Shown one piece after another: positions 16,517 to 25,164 of a stretch of DNA of 64,000 bases (within the stretch, counting starts at the first letter, position 1; each line of letters starts with the position of its first letter). The notes under the pieces were generated by a model. That model was not told the DNA's origin. It ran no database searches and saw only the letters and a program-made list of their open reading frames with translations. Both the position numbers and the translations under genes were made by a program. The stretch is from UBA7374 sp049890275 (GTDB lineage Bacteria > Verrucomicrobiota > Verrucomicrobiia > Opitutales > Coraliomargaritaceae). The stretch spans positions 1-64,000 of the forward strand of contig JBMHBT010000016.1 in assembly GCA_049890275.1 (NCBI GenBank). Reading direction: 5' to 3'.

Positions 16517-16663
16517 ATGCATGTACCAGGAAGCTGGACAGAAAAGGAATGGCCTTCCTTCGAAATAGAAACCTCTGTTAATGCTTTCCGTTTAAGGCAA
16601 TCGGGGAAAACACTCATGACCCAACTTCTTAGTGAAGAAGGCTTTTATCCAAGCATCAATTAA
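16517..16663 (+). CDS. Possible 48-residue ORF, in frame with the preceding gene
   Basis: ATG at 16517, three bases after the upstream TGA and in the same frame, encoding 48 residues (MHVPGSWTEKEW..., ending SEEGFYPSIN). No ribosome-binding site precedes it, although reinitiation after the adjacent stop is possible. It may be a small gene, or the severed C-terminal end of the 665-residue protein if TGA 16511-16513 is a nonsense mutation. I do not recognise a family. Confidence 0.35.
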   Translation: MHVPGSWTEKEWPSFEIETSVNAFRLRQSGKTLMTQLLSEEGFYPSIN

Positions 16664-16687
16664 CTCTTATTCAATCGGGTTCGATCA

Positions 16688-17416
16688 ATGAAACAAATAC
16701 GAAAAACAACGCTTCTTTTCTTCCTTTTGGCAATCGGGCTTCAAGCAAGCCCAAAGGCACGAATGCACGCAGAAGAACTGAAAAACGCTTTGTCAAAAGG
16801 ACAGTTTGCTGCTGCTGAAGAACTCTTAGGCAACAGTCAAGAATCCCTAAGGATCGAGGCTTTCAATCAAGCCTTCCTACCGTTTTTCAAATTAATGATC
16901 GAGTCCAAGCTGGATGAAGCAAAAGAACTGCACCAAGCCTTTAATAGGAAATATGAAGAGACCCTCAATCTAACTGATTACAATGAGCATTTTCGAGGTA
17001 TGAGTACCGCTTTCTTAAATGCGAAACAACATCCTGAGATTAGTTTGATAGACCTGTACACCCAGCCTCTCCCTGATTCTGAAGATTTATTCGCATTGAT
17101 GGATATTTCGATTCTGATGGCGTTGGGTGTATCCATTGGTTTAGAAGAAAAAGCGGTCGAAGGTAAGAACTCATCTATTGGTTTAGCTCCAGAGGAAGAA
17201 ATTAAATCTACCCAGGAAGAATCACTTACCTCTCAATCCCCTCCTTCGGAAATTCCGAAAGTGGAAATAGCGCAAGAAAAACGAAAAACCGAAAAGGTTG
17301 CCAAAGCCGCACCGGATGCTGAGTCTCATAAGAAGAGACCAACCCATTGGCTCTGGCCAATCGCTGCCCTGCTCGTCACTGCTGGCTGCATCGTCTGGGC
17401 ACTTCGTCGGAAATGA
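16688..17416 (+). CDS. Membrane-anchored exported protein of unknown function
   Basis: 242 residues. An N-terminal signal peptide (TTLLFFLLAIGLQAS) is followed by a helical, charged region of about 150 residues with no recognised domain (HAEELKNALSKGQFAAAEELL resembles a single TPR-like helix pair). A low-complexity Glu/Ser/Pro/Lys linker follows (about 160-215), then a single C-terminal transmembrane helix (WLWPIAALLVTAGCIVWAL) with a short basic tail. The topology is therefore a periplasmic domain held by a C-terminal anchor. It lies 24 bases after the small ORF and probably belongs to the same transcription unit as the calcium-loop protein; a partner role is inferred only from position. 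Confidence 0.6.
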   Translation: MKQIRKTTLLFFLLAIGLQASPKARMHAEELKNALSKGQFAAAEELLGNSQESLRIEAFNQAFLPFFKLMIESKLDEAKELHQAFNRKYEETLNLTDYNEHFRGMSTAFLNAKQHPEISLIDLYTQPLPDSEDLFALMDISILMALGVSIGLEEKAVEGKNSSIGLAPEEEIKSTQEESLTSQSPPSEIPKVEIAQEKRKTEKVAKAAPDAESHKKRPTHWLWPIAALLVTAGCIVWALRRK

Positions 17417-17670
17417 GTCCGGATTATGCGTCTACACAACAACCCCGCCATGATCCGCCTCAGCCGGGAACTGCTGCAATCCATTGATCTTGATGCCATT
17501 GATTGAACGCAGAAACCCCTCCGCGAAATTCTCGCCCTCTGCGGTTCACATCACTGCCGTGTAGAAGTAAAAGGGTCAGCCGAATGTTTCATGATTTTCG
17601 AGTTTGGGATCCCCGCAATAGACAGCTACAGTCCACAGCAGTCGGGACGCCAACATGGGGCCCGTCTCGT
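17417..17670. other. Intergenic region with a short repeat fragment
   Basis: 254 bases between convergent genes. A fragment reading CCTCCGCGAAATTCTCGCCCTCTGCGGTTCAC (about 17518-17549) belongs to the same kind of intergenic repeat text seen at 14.1, 44.7 and 51.2 kb. A 26-codon ORF at 17425 has no support. No terminator was seen. Confidence 0.4.
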
Positions 17671-18648
17671 TCAATCGACTAAGGAACGCGCCGGTACACT
17701 CTCCAGAACCAATCCTACCTCCAAAGGATACCCACGCAGAAAATCGGCAGCAGACAACATACGCCCGCCCGCTCGCTGCAACTCGCCAACCACGAGCACA
17801 CCCTTTCCGCAGGCAATGCGCAGGCAACCGTCCTCGGCGAAGGGCAATACAGTACCGGGCAACTGATCCGTGTCCTCTTCCAGACTATGGCAAAGACCTG
17901 CCTTAATCCGTTCACCGGACGACTCGAAATATCCGCCCGGCCAGGGGGTAAAAGCACGTAATCGAGCACAAATCTGTTCCGCCGGGAGAGCAAAGTCAAA
18001 GGCCGCATCCTCCTTCGTTATCTTACGGCAATACGATGCCTCAGACCCATTCTGTGGCTGAAAATGCAGTCCACCGTTTAGTGAAGCGCTCAAGTTACGG
18101 CGCATCAATGGCACGACAGCCTCCCCCATCTTCGCGCGAAGACTCAAACCCGTATCCGTCTTATCAATTTGAACCCGTTCCACATCGGCCACGCCACCTC
18201 CATCCATTTCGCGAACCACCTCCATCAGAGAAATCCCGGTCTTCGACTCTCCTTCTGCCAATGCCGTTTCAACTGGAGAAGCGCCTCGATAAGCCGGCAA
18301 AATCGAACCGTGAAAATTGACCAAACCGTAGCGCGGAAGCTCACGCAATGCTTTTGAAAGAAAATGCCCGTAAGCCATGACAAACCCAACCGCTGGCTCC
18401 AAAGCAGCCAACTCTTCAACCAGCGTAGAGTCCGGCTTTTCCGGTTGCAGCAAGCGAATCTCATTTCGTGCCGCCCATTCTGCTACGGGATTCGGACGCA
18501 GTTTCCGACCCCGCCCCTGGGGGCGATCCGGCTGCGAAATCACCGCTCCCAAACGACAAAAGCGAGCGCCTTCTCCGACCAAAAAATCCAGAAACGGAAG
18601 GCAAATCGCATCCGATCCAAAAAAGAGAACACACGGTAGGTTTTTCAT
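17671..18648 (-). CDS. fmt: Methionyl-tRNA formyltransferase
   Basis: 325 residues, normal length; it formylates Met-tRNA(fMet) from 10-formyl-tetrahydrofolate in the cytosol. The catalytic triad of the formyltransferase fold is present: Asn111 and His113 in LVNFHGSILPAYRGASP and Asp149 in VREMDGG. The N-terminal VLFFGSDAICLPFL and the insertion loop SQPDRPQGRGRKLRPNPV are typical. A C-terminal OB-like domain starts at about 205. The start ATG overlaps the stop of the upstream exonuclease gene by four bases (ATGA), so the two are translationally coupled. The def gene usually found next to fmt is absent. Confidence 0.95.
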   Translation of the reverse strand: MKNLPCVLFFGSDAICLPFLDFLVGEGARFCRLGAVISQPDRPQGRGRKLRPNPVAEWAARNEIRLLQPEKPDSTLVEELAALEPAVGFVMAYGHFLSKALRELPRYGLVNFHGSILPAYRGASPVETALAEGESKTGISLMEVVREMDGGGVADVERVQIDKTDTGLSLRAKMGEAVVPLMRRNLSASLNGGLHFQPQNGSEASYCRKITKEDAAFDFALPAEQICARLRAFTPWPGGYFESSGERIKAGLCHSLEEDTDQLPGTVLPFAEDGCLRIACGKGVLVVGELQRAGGRMLSAADFLRGYPLEVGLVLESVPARSLVD

Positions 18649-19313
18649 TCCAAGGTAAATTCCTGTTGTCCAGCAGCAGCACGATCCGCCTCTGAACCTC
18701 GACTTTGTCGCAGCAGCCAGTGCAATGAGATCGTTTCAAAATCCGGCTCCTCGAAAATACGAACCAGTAACAATGCGGAAGCCATCGCATCGTACAATGC
18801 AGAATGATACTGGCGTCGCCCCTCCGGGCAACTGGCTTGCGCCAAGTCATCCAGCTTTGTTTGCAAGCCAAATAAATCAATCAGAAGCTCCAAATGATAG
18901 CTCTCCAGATTCGGATAAACTCTGCGATAGACCCAGAGAGTATCTAACCAGGGACCCCAAGACAGTTTAGATGCGTTCCCCAAGCTGAAAAAATCCGGCG
19001 ATGTACTTGGGCAAGGCCAAACCGCACGAAGAAGGCCATCTTCCACCGACGCATTATGGGCACAGAAGACACCTGTCTTTCGAAGACCTGAAAATAACTC
19101 CCACTGCGATGCAAACGGAGCGCAATCCTCCAATGAACGCTCATCAATACGATGCTGACTGCGCTCGAAGTCACTAATTGTACCGCTGGAGCGACAAAGA
19201 CCCGTATCCGTGGAAACCAAATGCTGCCCCTGAAGCGTAGCCACGCCGTACTCGACGATCCCGCTCTGCCGGTTTCCTTCAAAATCAATCAAATGGATGG
19301 GCGTCTCAATCAT
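18645..19313 (-). CDS. DnaQ-like 3'-5' exonuclease (DEDDh)
   Basis: 222 residues spanning one exonuclease domain. The three motifs are readable: Exo I DFEGN with Asp10 and Glu12, Exo II CAHNASVED with Asp92, and Exo III QYHSALYDA with His160 and Asp165. The His five residues before the Asp marks the DEDDh class, as in the DNA polymerase III epsilon subunit, RNase T and oligoribonuclease. The first motif has Phe rather than Thr between the acids, unlike classical DnaQ (DTET). There is no polymerase or clamp-binding region. The substrate (DNA proofreading, RNA trimming or oligonucleotides) is open. It is the first gene of a two-gene unit with fmt. Confidence 0.85.
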   Translation of the reverse strand: MIETPIHLIDFEGNRQSGIVEYGVATLQGQHLVSTDTGLCRSSGTISDFERSQHRIDERSLEDCAPFASQWELFSGLRKTGVFCAHNASVEDGLLRAVWPCPSTSPDFFSLGNASKLSWGPWLDTLWVYRRVYPNLESYHLELLIDLFGLQTKLDDLAQASCPEGRRQYHSALYDAMASALLLVRIFEEPDFETISLHWLLRQSRGSEADRAAAGQQEFTLE

Positions 19314-19455
19314 GCCAAACTACTTGATAGAAGAGGAACATCCGTTGAGACGAGAGAATTATCATACCTGTAAATAGACATTTCCGCAGACTCTACAGTT
19401 GCCAGCCCAGTCGACAGACTCAACAGTACGCTTTTCTATCCGTTTACGCTCCGCT

Positions 19456-20241
19456 ATGTCCACGCTCAGTACCGAACTAAAAGAGGAATTCAAACAATTC
19501 ATCGCCTATCTTTGTGCCGAATCGGCCAAAGAAATTTTGCCCCATTATGGGCCCGATGTGGCCATTGAGAGAAAGTCTGATGCCACGCCCGTAACTCTGG
19601 CTGATCGCAATGCCGAAAAGCGCATCCGTGAAATCCTTGCAGAACGCTATCCCGAGCACGGTGTAATCGGTGAAGAATACGGGCGCGAGCGCGAGGACGC
19701 TGAATTTGTCTGGGTCCTCGACCCGGTTGACGGCACGAAGTCCTTCATTTCCGGAGTTCCCCTCTTCGCCACCCTGATCGCACTCCTGCATAACGGACGC
19801 CCTGTCATCGGCGCCATCCACCAGCCGGTGCTTGAACAACTGGTCATCGGCGACTGCGAGACAACCACACTTAACGGTAAGCCCGTCTCCGGTCGGCCCG
19901 CCTGCCCGCTCTCGGAAGCTACCCTCTGCACTACCGACCCCATTCGCCCCAGCCTCTGGCAAAACAATGCCCAATGGGACTTACTCCCACCCAAAACCGC
20001 GCTCTACCGTTCGTGGGGAGACGCCGGTGGTTACATTCTGCTTTGTTCCGGCTTCATCGACATCATGTGCGACCCCCTTATGGAAATTTGGGACTGCGCC
20101 GCCATTATTCCCTGTCTCGAAGGAGCCGGATTTACCGTCACTGGCTGGAAAGGAGGCGATGCCTTTGATGAACGTTGCATTATCGCAGCCAAAGCACCCC
20201 TCCATCAGGAAGTCATGGAGAGCATCTATCCAACCGCTTAA
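19456..20241 (+). CDS. hisN: Inositol monophosphatase-family phosphatase, HisN-type
   Basis: 261 residues from ATG 19456; an in-frame upstream ATG at 19399 would add 19 residues that do not look conserved. Li-sensitive Mg-dependent phosphatase motifs: GEEYG (Glu73/Glu74), DPVDGTKSF (Asp89, Asp92) and EIWDCAAIIP near the C-terminus. The combination GTKSF with the ISGVPLFATLIAL stretch resembles bacterial histidinol-phosphatases of the HisN type rather than SuhB (DGTTNF). It would dephosphorylate L-histidinol phosphate in histidine synthesis; no other his gene is nearby, so an inositol- or sugar-phosphate substrate is possible. Confidence 0.8.
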   Translation: MSTLSTELKEEFKQFIAYLCAESAKEILPHYGPDVAIERKSDATPVTLADRNAEKRIREILAERYPEHGVIGEEYGREREDAEFVWVLDPVDGTKSFISGVPLFATLIALLHNGRPVIGAIHQPVLEQLVIGDCETTTLNGKPVSGRPACPLSEATLCTTDPIRPSLWQNNAQWDLLPPKTALYRSWGDAGGYILLCSGFIDIMCDPLMEIWDCAAIIPCLEGAGFTVTGWKGGDAFDERCIIAAKAPLHQEVMESIYPTA

Positions 20242-20319
20242 GCATTGCTATACACAGCTCAGTAGCCTATTGTAGCTACCTCGTATGACATTGAAGCAGT
20301 ATCGTATCAAAAGTTATCT

Positions 20320-22137
20320 GTGAAGAATTGGCTGCAATACTTCAGGCGAGCCATACTAGCCGCACGCAGCTATAATACACTGCAGTTGTTCCCCTTCCCT
20401 CGAACAATTGCCAGTTACCGCAAGAGCGATCTGCCAGGAGACCTGCGGGCCGGCATCAATGTCGCTCTGCTCGCCTTCCCCCAAGGAATGGCCTATGCCC
20501 TGATCGCAGGACTCCCCATCCAGTACGGTATCTATGGTTCAGCAATCGCAGCAATCATCGGGCCGCTCTTCACCAAAACCAGATTTATCACACTCGGGCC
20601 GACCAATGCTACATCCGTCATCCTGCTCAGCACGTTCGCTGGACTTGCCATAACCGGAGACCAAATGCTAGCGAGGATACCCCTTCTGATTCTCCTCATT
20701 GGTCTATTCATCCTCATCGGCGCCTACTTCAAAGTAGCGAACCTTGTACAATATATTTCCCGCTCCGTCACAACGGGCTATATCACAGCTGCCGCACTCC
20801 TAATTATCACCAATCAGATACCCCGCACACTCGGGCTCGAACTCGAGCGCCGGGGTGTCTCCCTGATCGATACCATCGGCCTCACTATATCCTCCCTCAG
20901 CACCATTCACTGGACCACTCTTTTCGTCAGTCTGTTCACTGCTGCACTCTATATTCTCCTCAACAAAAAATTCCGCACCCTCCCCAATGTTGCCCTCTGT
21001 CTGATTGTCGTTTCCGTTGCCAGCGCTTGGCTCCTCGACCCGGAGGATAAAAGTGGAGTTCGTCATCTCACATCCATTCATGCCACCGCTTGGGTACCGA
21101 CAATACCAGCTGTAAACCTCAACGACATCGCCACACTCGCCAGTCCGGCACTTGCCATTGCTCTTCTCTGTGTTATCGAAGGAATCTCAATCGGAAAATC
21201 AATCGCCGCTCGTACCGGCGCCAGGCTCAACGCCAATCAAGCCATGTACTCCATCGGCATGGCGAATATCGCCTGTGCATTCTCCGCCGGTATGCCCGCT
21301 TCCGGCTCCCTCACCCGTTCCACCCTGAACAACACAAGCGGTGGGAATACCCCCATGGCTAGCCTTTATTGTGGACTGATCATCACACTCGCCGCATTCA
21401 CCATCGGGCCCCTGACCAGCCATATCCCGCAGTGCGCACTGGCTGTGCTCGTTATTGTTATCGGAATCTCCCTCATCAGTAAACGTTCGATTCGCATTGT
21501 CACCCATGCCACCGGCTCCGACGCCGTTGTTTTTGGCGGCACCTTTGCCAGCGCCCTATTCCTACCCCTCGATACAGCCATCTACATCGGAGTGGCCCTC
21601 TCCATTATGCTCTTCCTCAAAAAAGTAGCACGACCCGAAATGATCGAGTACAGCTTTACCGAAGACGGGCAACTCGCTGAAATGCCCGATGCTGCCAAAC
21701 GCGAGCAACCTGAAGTCTCCATTGTCCACGTAGAAGGCGAACTCTTTTTTGGCGCGGCCGACCTCTTCCGCGATCAAATGAGACGCATCTGCGAAGACCC
21801 CAACCTTAAAATTGTCATCCTCAAGATGCGCAACGCCCACCATATGGATGCCACCGGAGTCATGGCCCTCGAAGAACTCGTCCGATACATGAACGAAAAA
21901 GGACGCTATCTCATCCTCAGCGAAGTGAAATCCGACATGATGAAGACTCTCAAGAAATCGGAACTCATTCATTACATCGAAGAACGCAATGTCTTCTGTG
22001 ACGAACCAACCAACCCCACACTCTCCACAGCCAAAGCACTCCGACGAGCGAAAGAACACCTCGGACACGCCGAAGCCAATGTTTCCATCTACGTGGATCC
22101 AGCAAGAGATAAGCAAAAGCAAGGTGAGCGATCCTGA
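20320..22137 (+). CDS. SulP-family anion permease with STAS domain
   Basis: 605 residues starting at GTG 20320 (no better ATG upstream). The N-terminal 450 residues are an inner-membrane domain of 12-14 helices. The family signature lies near the start (PGDLRAGINVALLAFPQGMAYALIAGLP), followed by GPTNATSV. AFSAGMPASGSLTRSTLN marks the second half. A STAS domain follows (about 480-575; IVHVEGELFFGAADLF, MRNAHHMDATGVMALEELV). SulP proteins move sulfate, bicarbonate or other anions with Na or H. Sulfate is tempting next to sulfatase genes, but the transported anion cannot be read from sequence. Confidence 0.92.
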   Translation: MKNWLQYFRRAILAARSYNTLQLFPFPRTIASYRKSDLPGDLRAGINVALLAFPQGMAYALIAGLPIQYGIYGSAIAAIIGPLFTKTRFITLGPTNATSVILLSTFAGLAITGDQMLARIPLLILLIGLFILIGAYFKVANLVQYISRSVTTGYITAAALLIITNQIPRTLGLELERRGVSLIDTIGLTISSLSTIHWTTLFVSLFTAALYILLNKKFRTLPNVALCLIVVSVASAWLLDPEDKSGVRHLTSIHATAWVPTIPAVNLNDIATLASPALAIALLCVIEGISIGKSIAARTGARLNANQAMYSIGMANIACAFSAGMPASGSLTRSTLNNTSGGNTPMASLYCGLIITLAAFTIGPLTSHIPQCALAVLVIVIGISLISKRSIRIVTHATGSDAVVFGGTFASALFLPLDTAIYIGVALSIMLFLKKVARPEMIEYSFTEDGQLAEMPDAAKREQPEVSIVHVEGELFFGAADLFRDQMRRICEDPNLKIVILKMRNAHHMDATGVMALEELVRYMNEKGRYLILSEVKSDMMKTLKKSELIHYIEERNVFCDEPTNPTLSTAKALRRAKEHLGHAEANVSIYVDPARDKQKQGERS

Positions 22138-22288
22138 CCGCTCCAACTTGGCAAGATGATCCATTAGAACCGCCTTCCCGAGGAAACGATTGCTTCGCAT
22201 CATAGTGAACGCATCACTTTGCAAACTGCCTCCATACCTTGATTCACCTTTCAGCTAAACGGCATACAGATCCATCCATTTGCACATC

Positions 22289-22888
22289 ATGAATATCGTC
22301 CTCGTACACGGCATCTGGGACACCGGGCGTATCTTCCGGAAACTAGGCACCCACCTAACTGCACAAGGCCACCAATGCTACGCCCCAAATCTCGAACCAG
22401 CCAATGCCGCTAACGGACTCGTCGATCTGGCCGAAAAACTCCGGATTCATATCGATTCGCAAATCAATCCAGACGAAAACTTCGCCCTCATTGGCTTCAG
22501 CATGGGTTCACTTGTCTCCAGACACTACCTCCAATGCCTCGGCGGTACACAAAAAACGACCCATTTCTTCAGCATCTCCGGGCCAAACAACGGTACCCTG
22601 ACTGCTCACTTCTGGCCCGGCAAAGGATCCCGCGACATGCGCTTTCAGAGTGCCTTCCTCAAAAACCTCAACAAGCATAACGGCGAATTCGATCAAGTCG
22701 AAATACACAACTACCGCACCCCCTTTGATCTAATGATCATTCCCTCCCGCAGTACCAACTGGTCACACGGAGAAGAACACATCATCCCTGCACTGACACA
22801 CGACCGTATGCTCACCCACCCACGCCTGCACAACCATATCGGCACCATCCTACAAAACGGAAAAACAGTCCCACAAACGCCTGAATAA
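22289..22888 (+). CDS. Small alpha/beta-hydrolase (esterase/lipase-like)
   Basis: 199 residues from ATG 22289 (the TTG at 22280 is an alternative). The oxyanion-hole strand NIVLVHGIWDTG opens the protein. The nucleophile elbow is IGFSMGS with Ser71. The probable acid is in the TPFDLMIIPSRST region and the histidine in NHIGTI near the end. There is no signal peptide, so it is cytosolic. Its compact size and the HGIWDTGRIFRKL start resemble triacylglycerol lipase-like proteins of the PGAP1/LipB type; the substrate is unknown. It stands 151 bases after the SulP gene and may be independent. Confidence 0.83.
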   Translation: MNIVLVHGIWDTGRIFRKLGTHLTAQGHQCYAPNLEPANAANGLVDLAEKLRIHIDSQINPDENFALIGFSMGSLVSRHYLQCLGGTQKTTHFFSISGPNNGTLTAHFWPGKGSRDMRFQSAFLKNLNKHNGEFDQVEIHNYRTPFDLMIIPSRSTNWSHGEEHIIPALTHDRMLTHPRLHNHIGTILQNGKTVPQTPE

Positions 22889-22896
22889 ACAATAAC

Positions 22897-23169
22897 TCAA
22901 TCACCAGACGCCTCCAGACCGTTGTTCTCCTCCTTAGCCTCCGAATCATCCCGATTTGGGCTCCCATCACTACACCCATCTGTACAACCCCCGACTCGGC
23001 TCATTGTTGATGAATGTTGGCAAGTAATGTCCCGAACAATCAAATCATTGATGTAACAAGAAAGCGTTTGCCCTTGTTTCTCAGCCTTCTCGAGCATCAT
23101 TCGTAAAACTTCTGGCTCAAAATGAATACCCTCCGTGAATTCATTTGGATTTTTATACTCATTCTCCAT
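22897..23169 (-). CDS. Small ribbon-helix-helix-like protein
   Basis: 90 residues from ATG 23169 (the more upstream in-frame start at 23205 adds a hydrophobic stretch that looks non-coding). Residues about 8-45, GIHFEPEVLRMMLEKAEKQGQ followed by TLSCYINDLIVRDI, have the strand-helix-helix pattern of ribbon-helix-helix DNA-binding proteins. The C-terminal half is Ser/Gly/Asp/Glu-rich with several cysteines and is probably disordered. It is transcribed divergently from a second such gene at 23277, with two inverted repeats between them. Regulation of its own promoter is inferred. Confidence 0.55.
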   Translation of the reverse strand: MENEYKNPNEFTEGIHFEPEVLRMMLEKAEKQGQTLSCYINDLIVRDITCQHSSTMSRVGGCTDGCSDGSPNRDDSEAKEENNGLEASGD

Positions 23170-23188
23170 AAAAAGATTTACACTAATC

Positions 23189-23242
23189 ACAATAAGTGTT
23201 GTCAACCATTTTGGGATTTTTTTGATTGCAGGATCAAAAAAT
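23189..23242. promoter_or_regulatory. Inverted repeats between two divergent small regulators
   Basis: The AT-rich divergent promoter holds ACACT(9 bases)AGTGT at 23190-23208 and, at 23218-23241, TTTTTTGAT(6 bases)ATCAAAAAA, a 9-bp perfect inverted repeat. Either could be an operator for the flanking ribbon-helix-helix-like proteins. No T-run geometry fits a terminator serving a gene. Confidence 0.4.
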
Positions 23243-23276
23243 TAGAAGTACTAAATAATTACAAAGGCCAATTTGC

Positions 23277-23513
23277 ATGAAAAAGCGCATTACCAAGGGA
23301 ATCAGTTTTCCGCATGAAGATGTTTTAAATAAAGGAAAAGACGGTGCCTACGCCCTTGGCCTGACCAGCTTTTCTGAATACGTCAACCACCTCATCCGTC
23401 GGGATAACGGTATGCCAAATATCTTTGACGCCATACATGAAGAGCCGGACCTGCAAGTAGCCGAGGCAAAGAAATCCTACCCATCCGTTAAAAAGAAAAC
23501 CCGGAAAAAGTGA
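23277..23513 (+). CDS. Small ribbon-helix-helix-like DNA-binding protein
   Basis: 78 residues with a basic start (MKKRITKGISFPHEDVL) that fits the antiparallel strand of a ribbon-helix-helix dimer. A helix pair follows (NKGKDGAYALGLTSFSEYVNHLIRR), where SFSEYVNHLI matches the second helix of the fold. A lysine-rich C-terminal tail (VKKKTRKK) follows. It probably binds DNA. The gene is alone on the plus strand, opposite the 90-residue gene, with which it shares the pattern of a short fold plus charged tail. No toxin gene is adjacent, so an antitoxin role is not supported. Confidence 0.65.
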   Translation: MKKRITKGISFPHEDVLNKGKDGAYALGLTSFSEYVNHLIRRDNGMPNIFDAIHEEPDLQVAEAKKSYPSVKKKTRKK

Positions 23514-23610
23514 TCCTGTCCCCTCACTGCCGCGACTACAGGCATCGGACAGGAGCAAGCAGCCAGTGGCACGGGCAGTGCACCGCACGAAGCGCCTTCA
23601 GGTAATGAGA

Positions 23611-25164
23611 CTAGTGCTTAAAGTGACGTCGGCCGGTGAAGACCATTGCCATATCCCGCTCATTCGCAGCCTCAATCACAGCCTCATCCCGAACCGAGCC
23701 TCCCGGCTGAATCGCTGCCACGGCACCTGCATCCGCCGCCGCGATCAAGCCGTCCGGAAACGGAAAAAACGCATCTGAACAGACGACGGATCCATCCAGA
23801 GACAATTCCGCCTCACCCGCCTTCCAAACAGCAATCTTTGAACTGTCCACCCGAGACATCTGACCCGCCCCGATTCCCAGTGTACGCTCACAACCGGCGT
23901 AGACAATAGCGTTGGACTTCACATGCTTCACCACATTCCAGCCAAAGACCATTGCCCGCATTTCTTCATCCGTTGGCTGACGCTTGGTAACCACCTCCCA
24001 ACCGGACGAACGATCCGGCATGCTGTCACGATCCTGCAGAAGCACCCCGCCGACCACTGAACGAATTTCACGCAGTGAATCAGCCGGTAAGGTACCCTTG
24101 ACCGTCATCAGTCTCAAATTCTTCTTCGCCGCAAAAATGGCACGCGCTTCAGCCGTAAACTCTGGAGCGATAATCACCTCGCAGAAAATCTGACTGATGA
24201 TCGCAGCAAGGTCTGCATCCAGCGTCTGATTCACCACAATGATCCCCCCAAACGGAGCTTGTCGATCTGTAGCATAAGCCTCTTCCCATGCCTCCACCAA
24301 GTTGTCTGCTGAAGCCACACCACAGGGGTTTGTATGTTTCAGAATCGCCACCGTCGGCTTCTGAAACTCCCCGATTAAATAAGTCGCAGCCGTGATATCG
24401 ATAATGTTGTTAAAGCTTAGCTCCTTACCCTGCAACTGGTCGTAGCAATCGAAGAAACCGCCGTACAACGCCGCCTTCTGGTGCGGATTCTCCCCGTAGC
24501 GCAGCTCCTTAACTCGAGGCAGCTGGATCTCCAGCGGATCAACCATTCCGGAAATCGCCCCCAGATCCGGTTCATCGCTCTCCACTTGACCGCTCAAGTA
24601 ATTGGCAATCGCTCCATCGTAAGCACTGGTACGTTGAAAAACTTTGAGCGCCAGCTCGCGACGCAGCCGACCCAAAGCCTCCGCATCCGCTAAAGCAGAT
24701 AAAACTCGATCATAGTCAGCCACATCCACCACGACCGTAACCGATGCATGATTCTTTGCCGCCGAGCGCAGCATCGAAGGACCACCAATATCAATATTTT
24801 CTATCGCTTGCTCGTACGTCACATCCGGTTTCGCCACCGTCGCTTCAAAAGGATACAAATTAACCACCACCAGATCAATCAGATCGATCCCGTGTGCTTC
24901 CGCCGCTAAAAGGTGATCATCTTTGTCGCGACGAGCCAGCAAGCCCCCGTGGATTTTTGGGTGTAGCGTCTTCACACGCCCCTCCATCATCTCCGGAAAT
25001 CCGGTGTAATCACTCACCTCTGTGACCGCCACACCCTCTTTTTCCAAAAGAGCAGCCGTGCCCCCCGTCGAAAGCAGGCGGTAACCATGTTTTTCAACTA
25101 GAGCCCGGGCAAAGGGCACCAGTCCGGTCTTGTCACTTACAGAGAGTAAAGCGGTCTTTTGCAT
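23611..25164 (-). CDS. purH: Bifunctional AICAR formyltransferase / IMP cyclohydrolase
   Basis: 517 residues from ATG 25164, matching the usual length. A longer in-frame ORF to 25302 adds 46 residues without family similarity. It catalyses the last two steps of IMP synthesis in the cytosol. The N-terminal MGS-like cyclohydrolase domain begins ALLSVSDKTGLVPFARALVE and includes STGGTAALLEKEGV and GFPEMMEGRVKTLHPKIHGG. The C-terminal AICAR transformylase domain has LRYGENPHQKAALYG and the catalytic KHTNPCGVA. It lies next to purF on the same strand, separated by about 400 bases. Confidence 0.97.
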   Translation of the reverse strand: MQKTALLSVSDKTGLVPFARALVEKHGYRLLSTGGTAALLEKEGVAVTEVSDYTGFPEMMEGRVKTLHPKIHGGLLARRDKDDHLLAAEAHGIDLIDLVVVNLYPFEATVAKPDVTYEQAIENIDIGGPSMLRSAAKNHASVTVVVDVADYDRVLSALADAEALGRLRRELALKVFQRTSAYDGAIANYLSGQVESDEPDLGAISGMVDPLEIQLPRVKELRYGENPHQKAALYGGFFDCYDQLQGKELSFNNIIDITAATYLIGEFQKPTVAILKHTNPCGVASADNLVEAWEEAYATDRQAPFGGIIVVNQTLDADLAAIISQIFCEVIIAPEFTAEARAIFAAKKNLRLMTVKGTLPADSLREIRSVVGGVLLQDRDSMPDRSSGWEVVTKRQPTDEEMRAMVFGWNVVKHVKSNAIVYAGCERTLGIGAGQMSRVDSSKIAVWKAGEAELSLDGSVVCSDAFFPFPDGLIAAADAGAVAAIQPGGSVRDEAVIEAANERDMAMVFTGRRHFKH

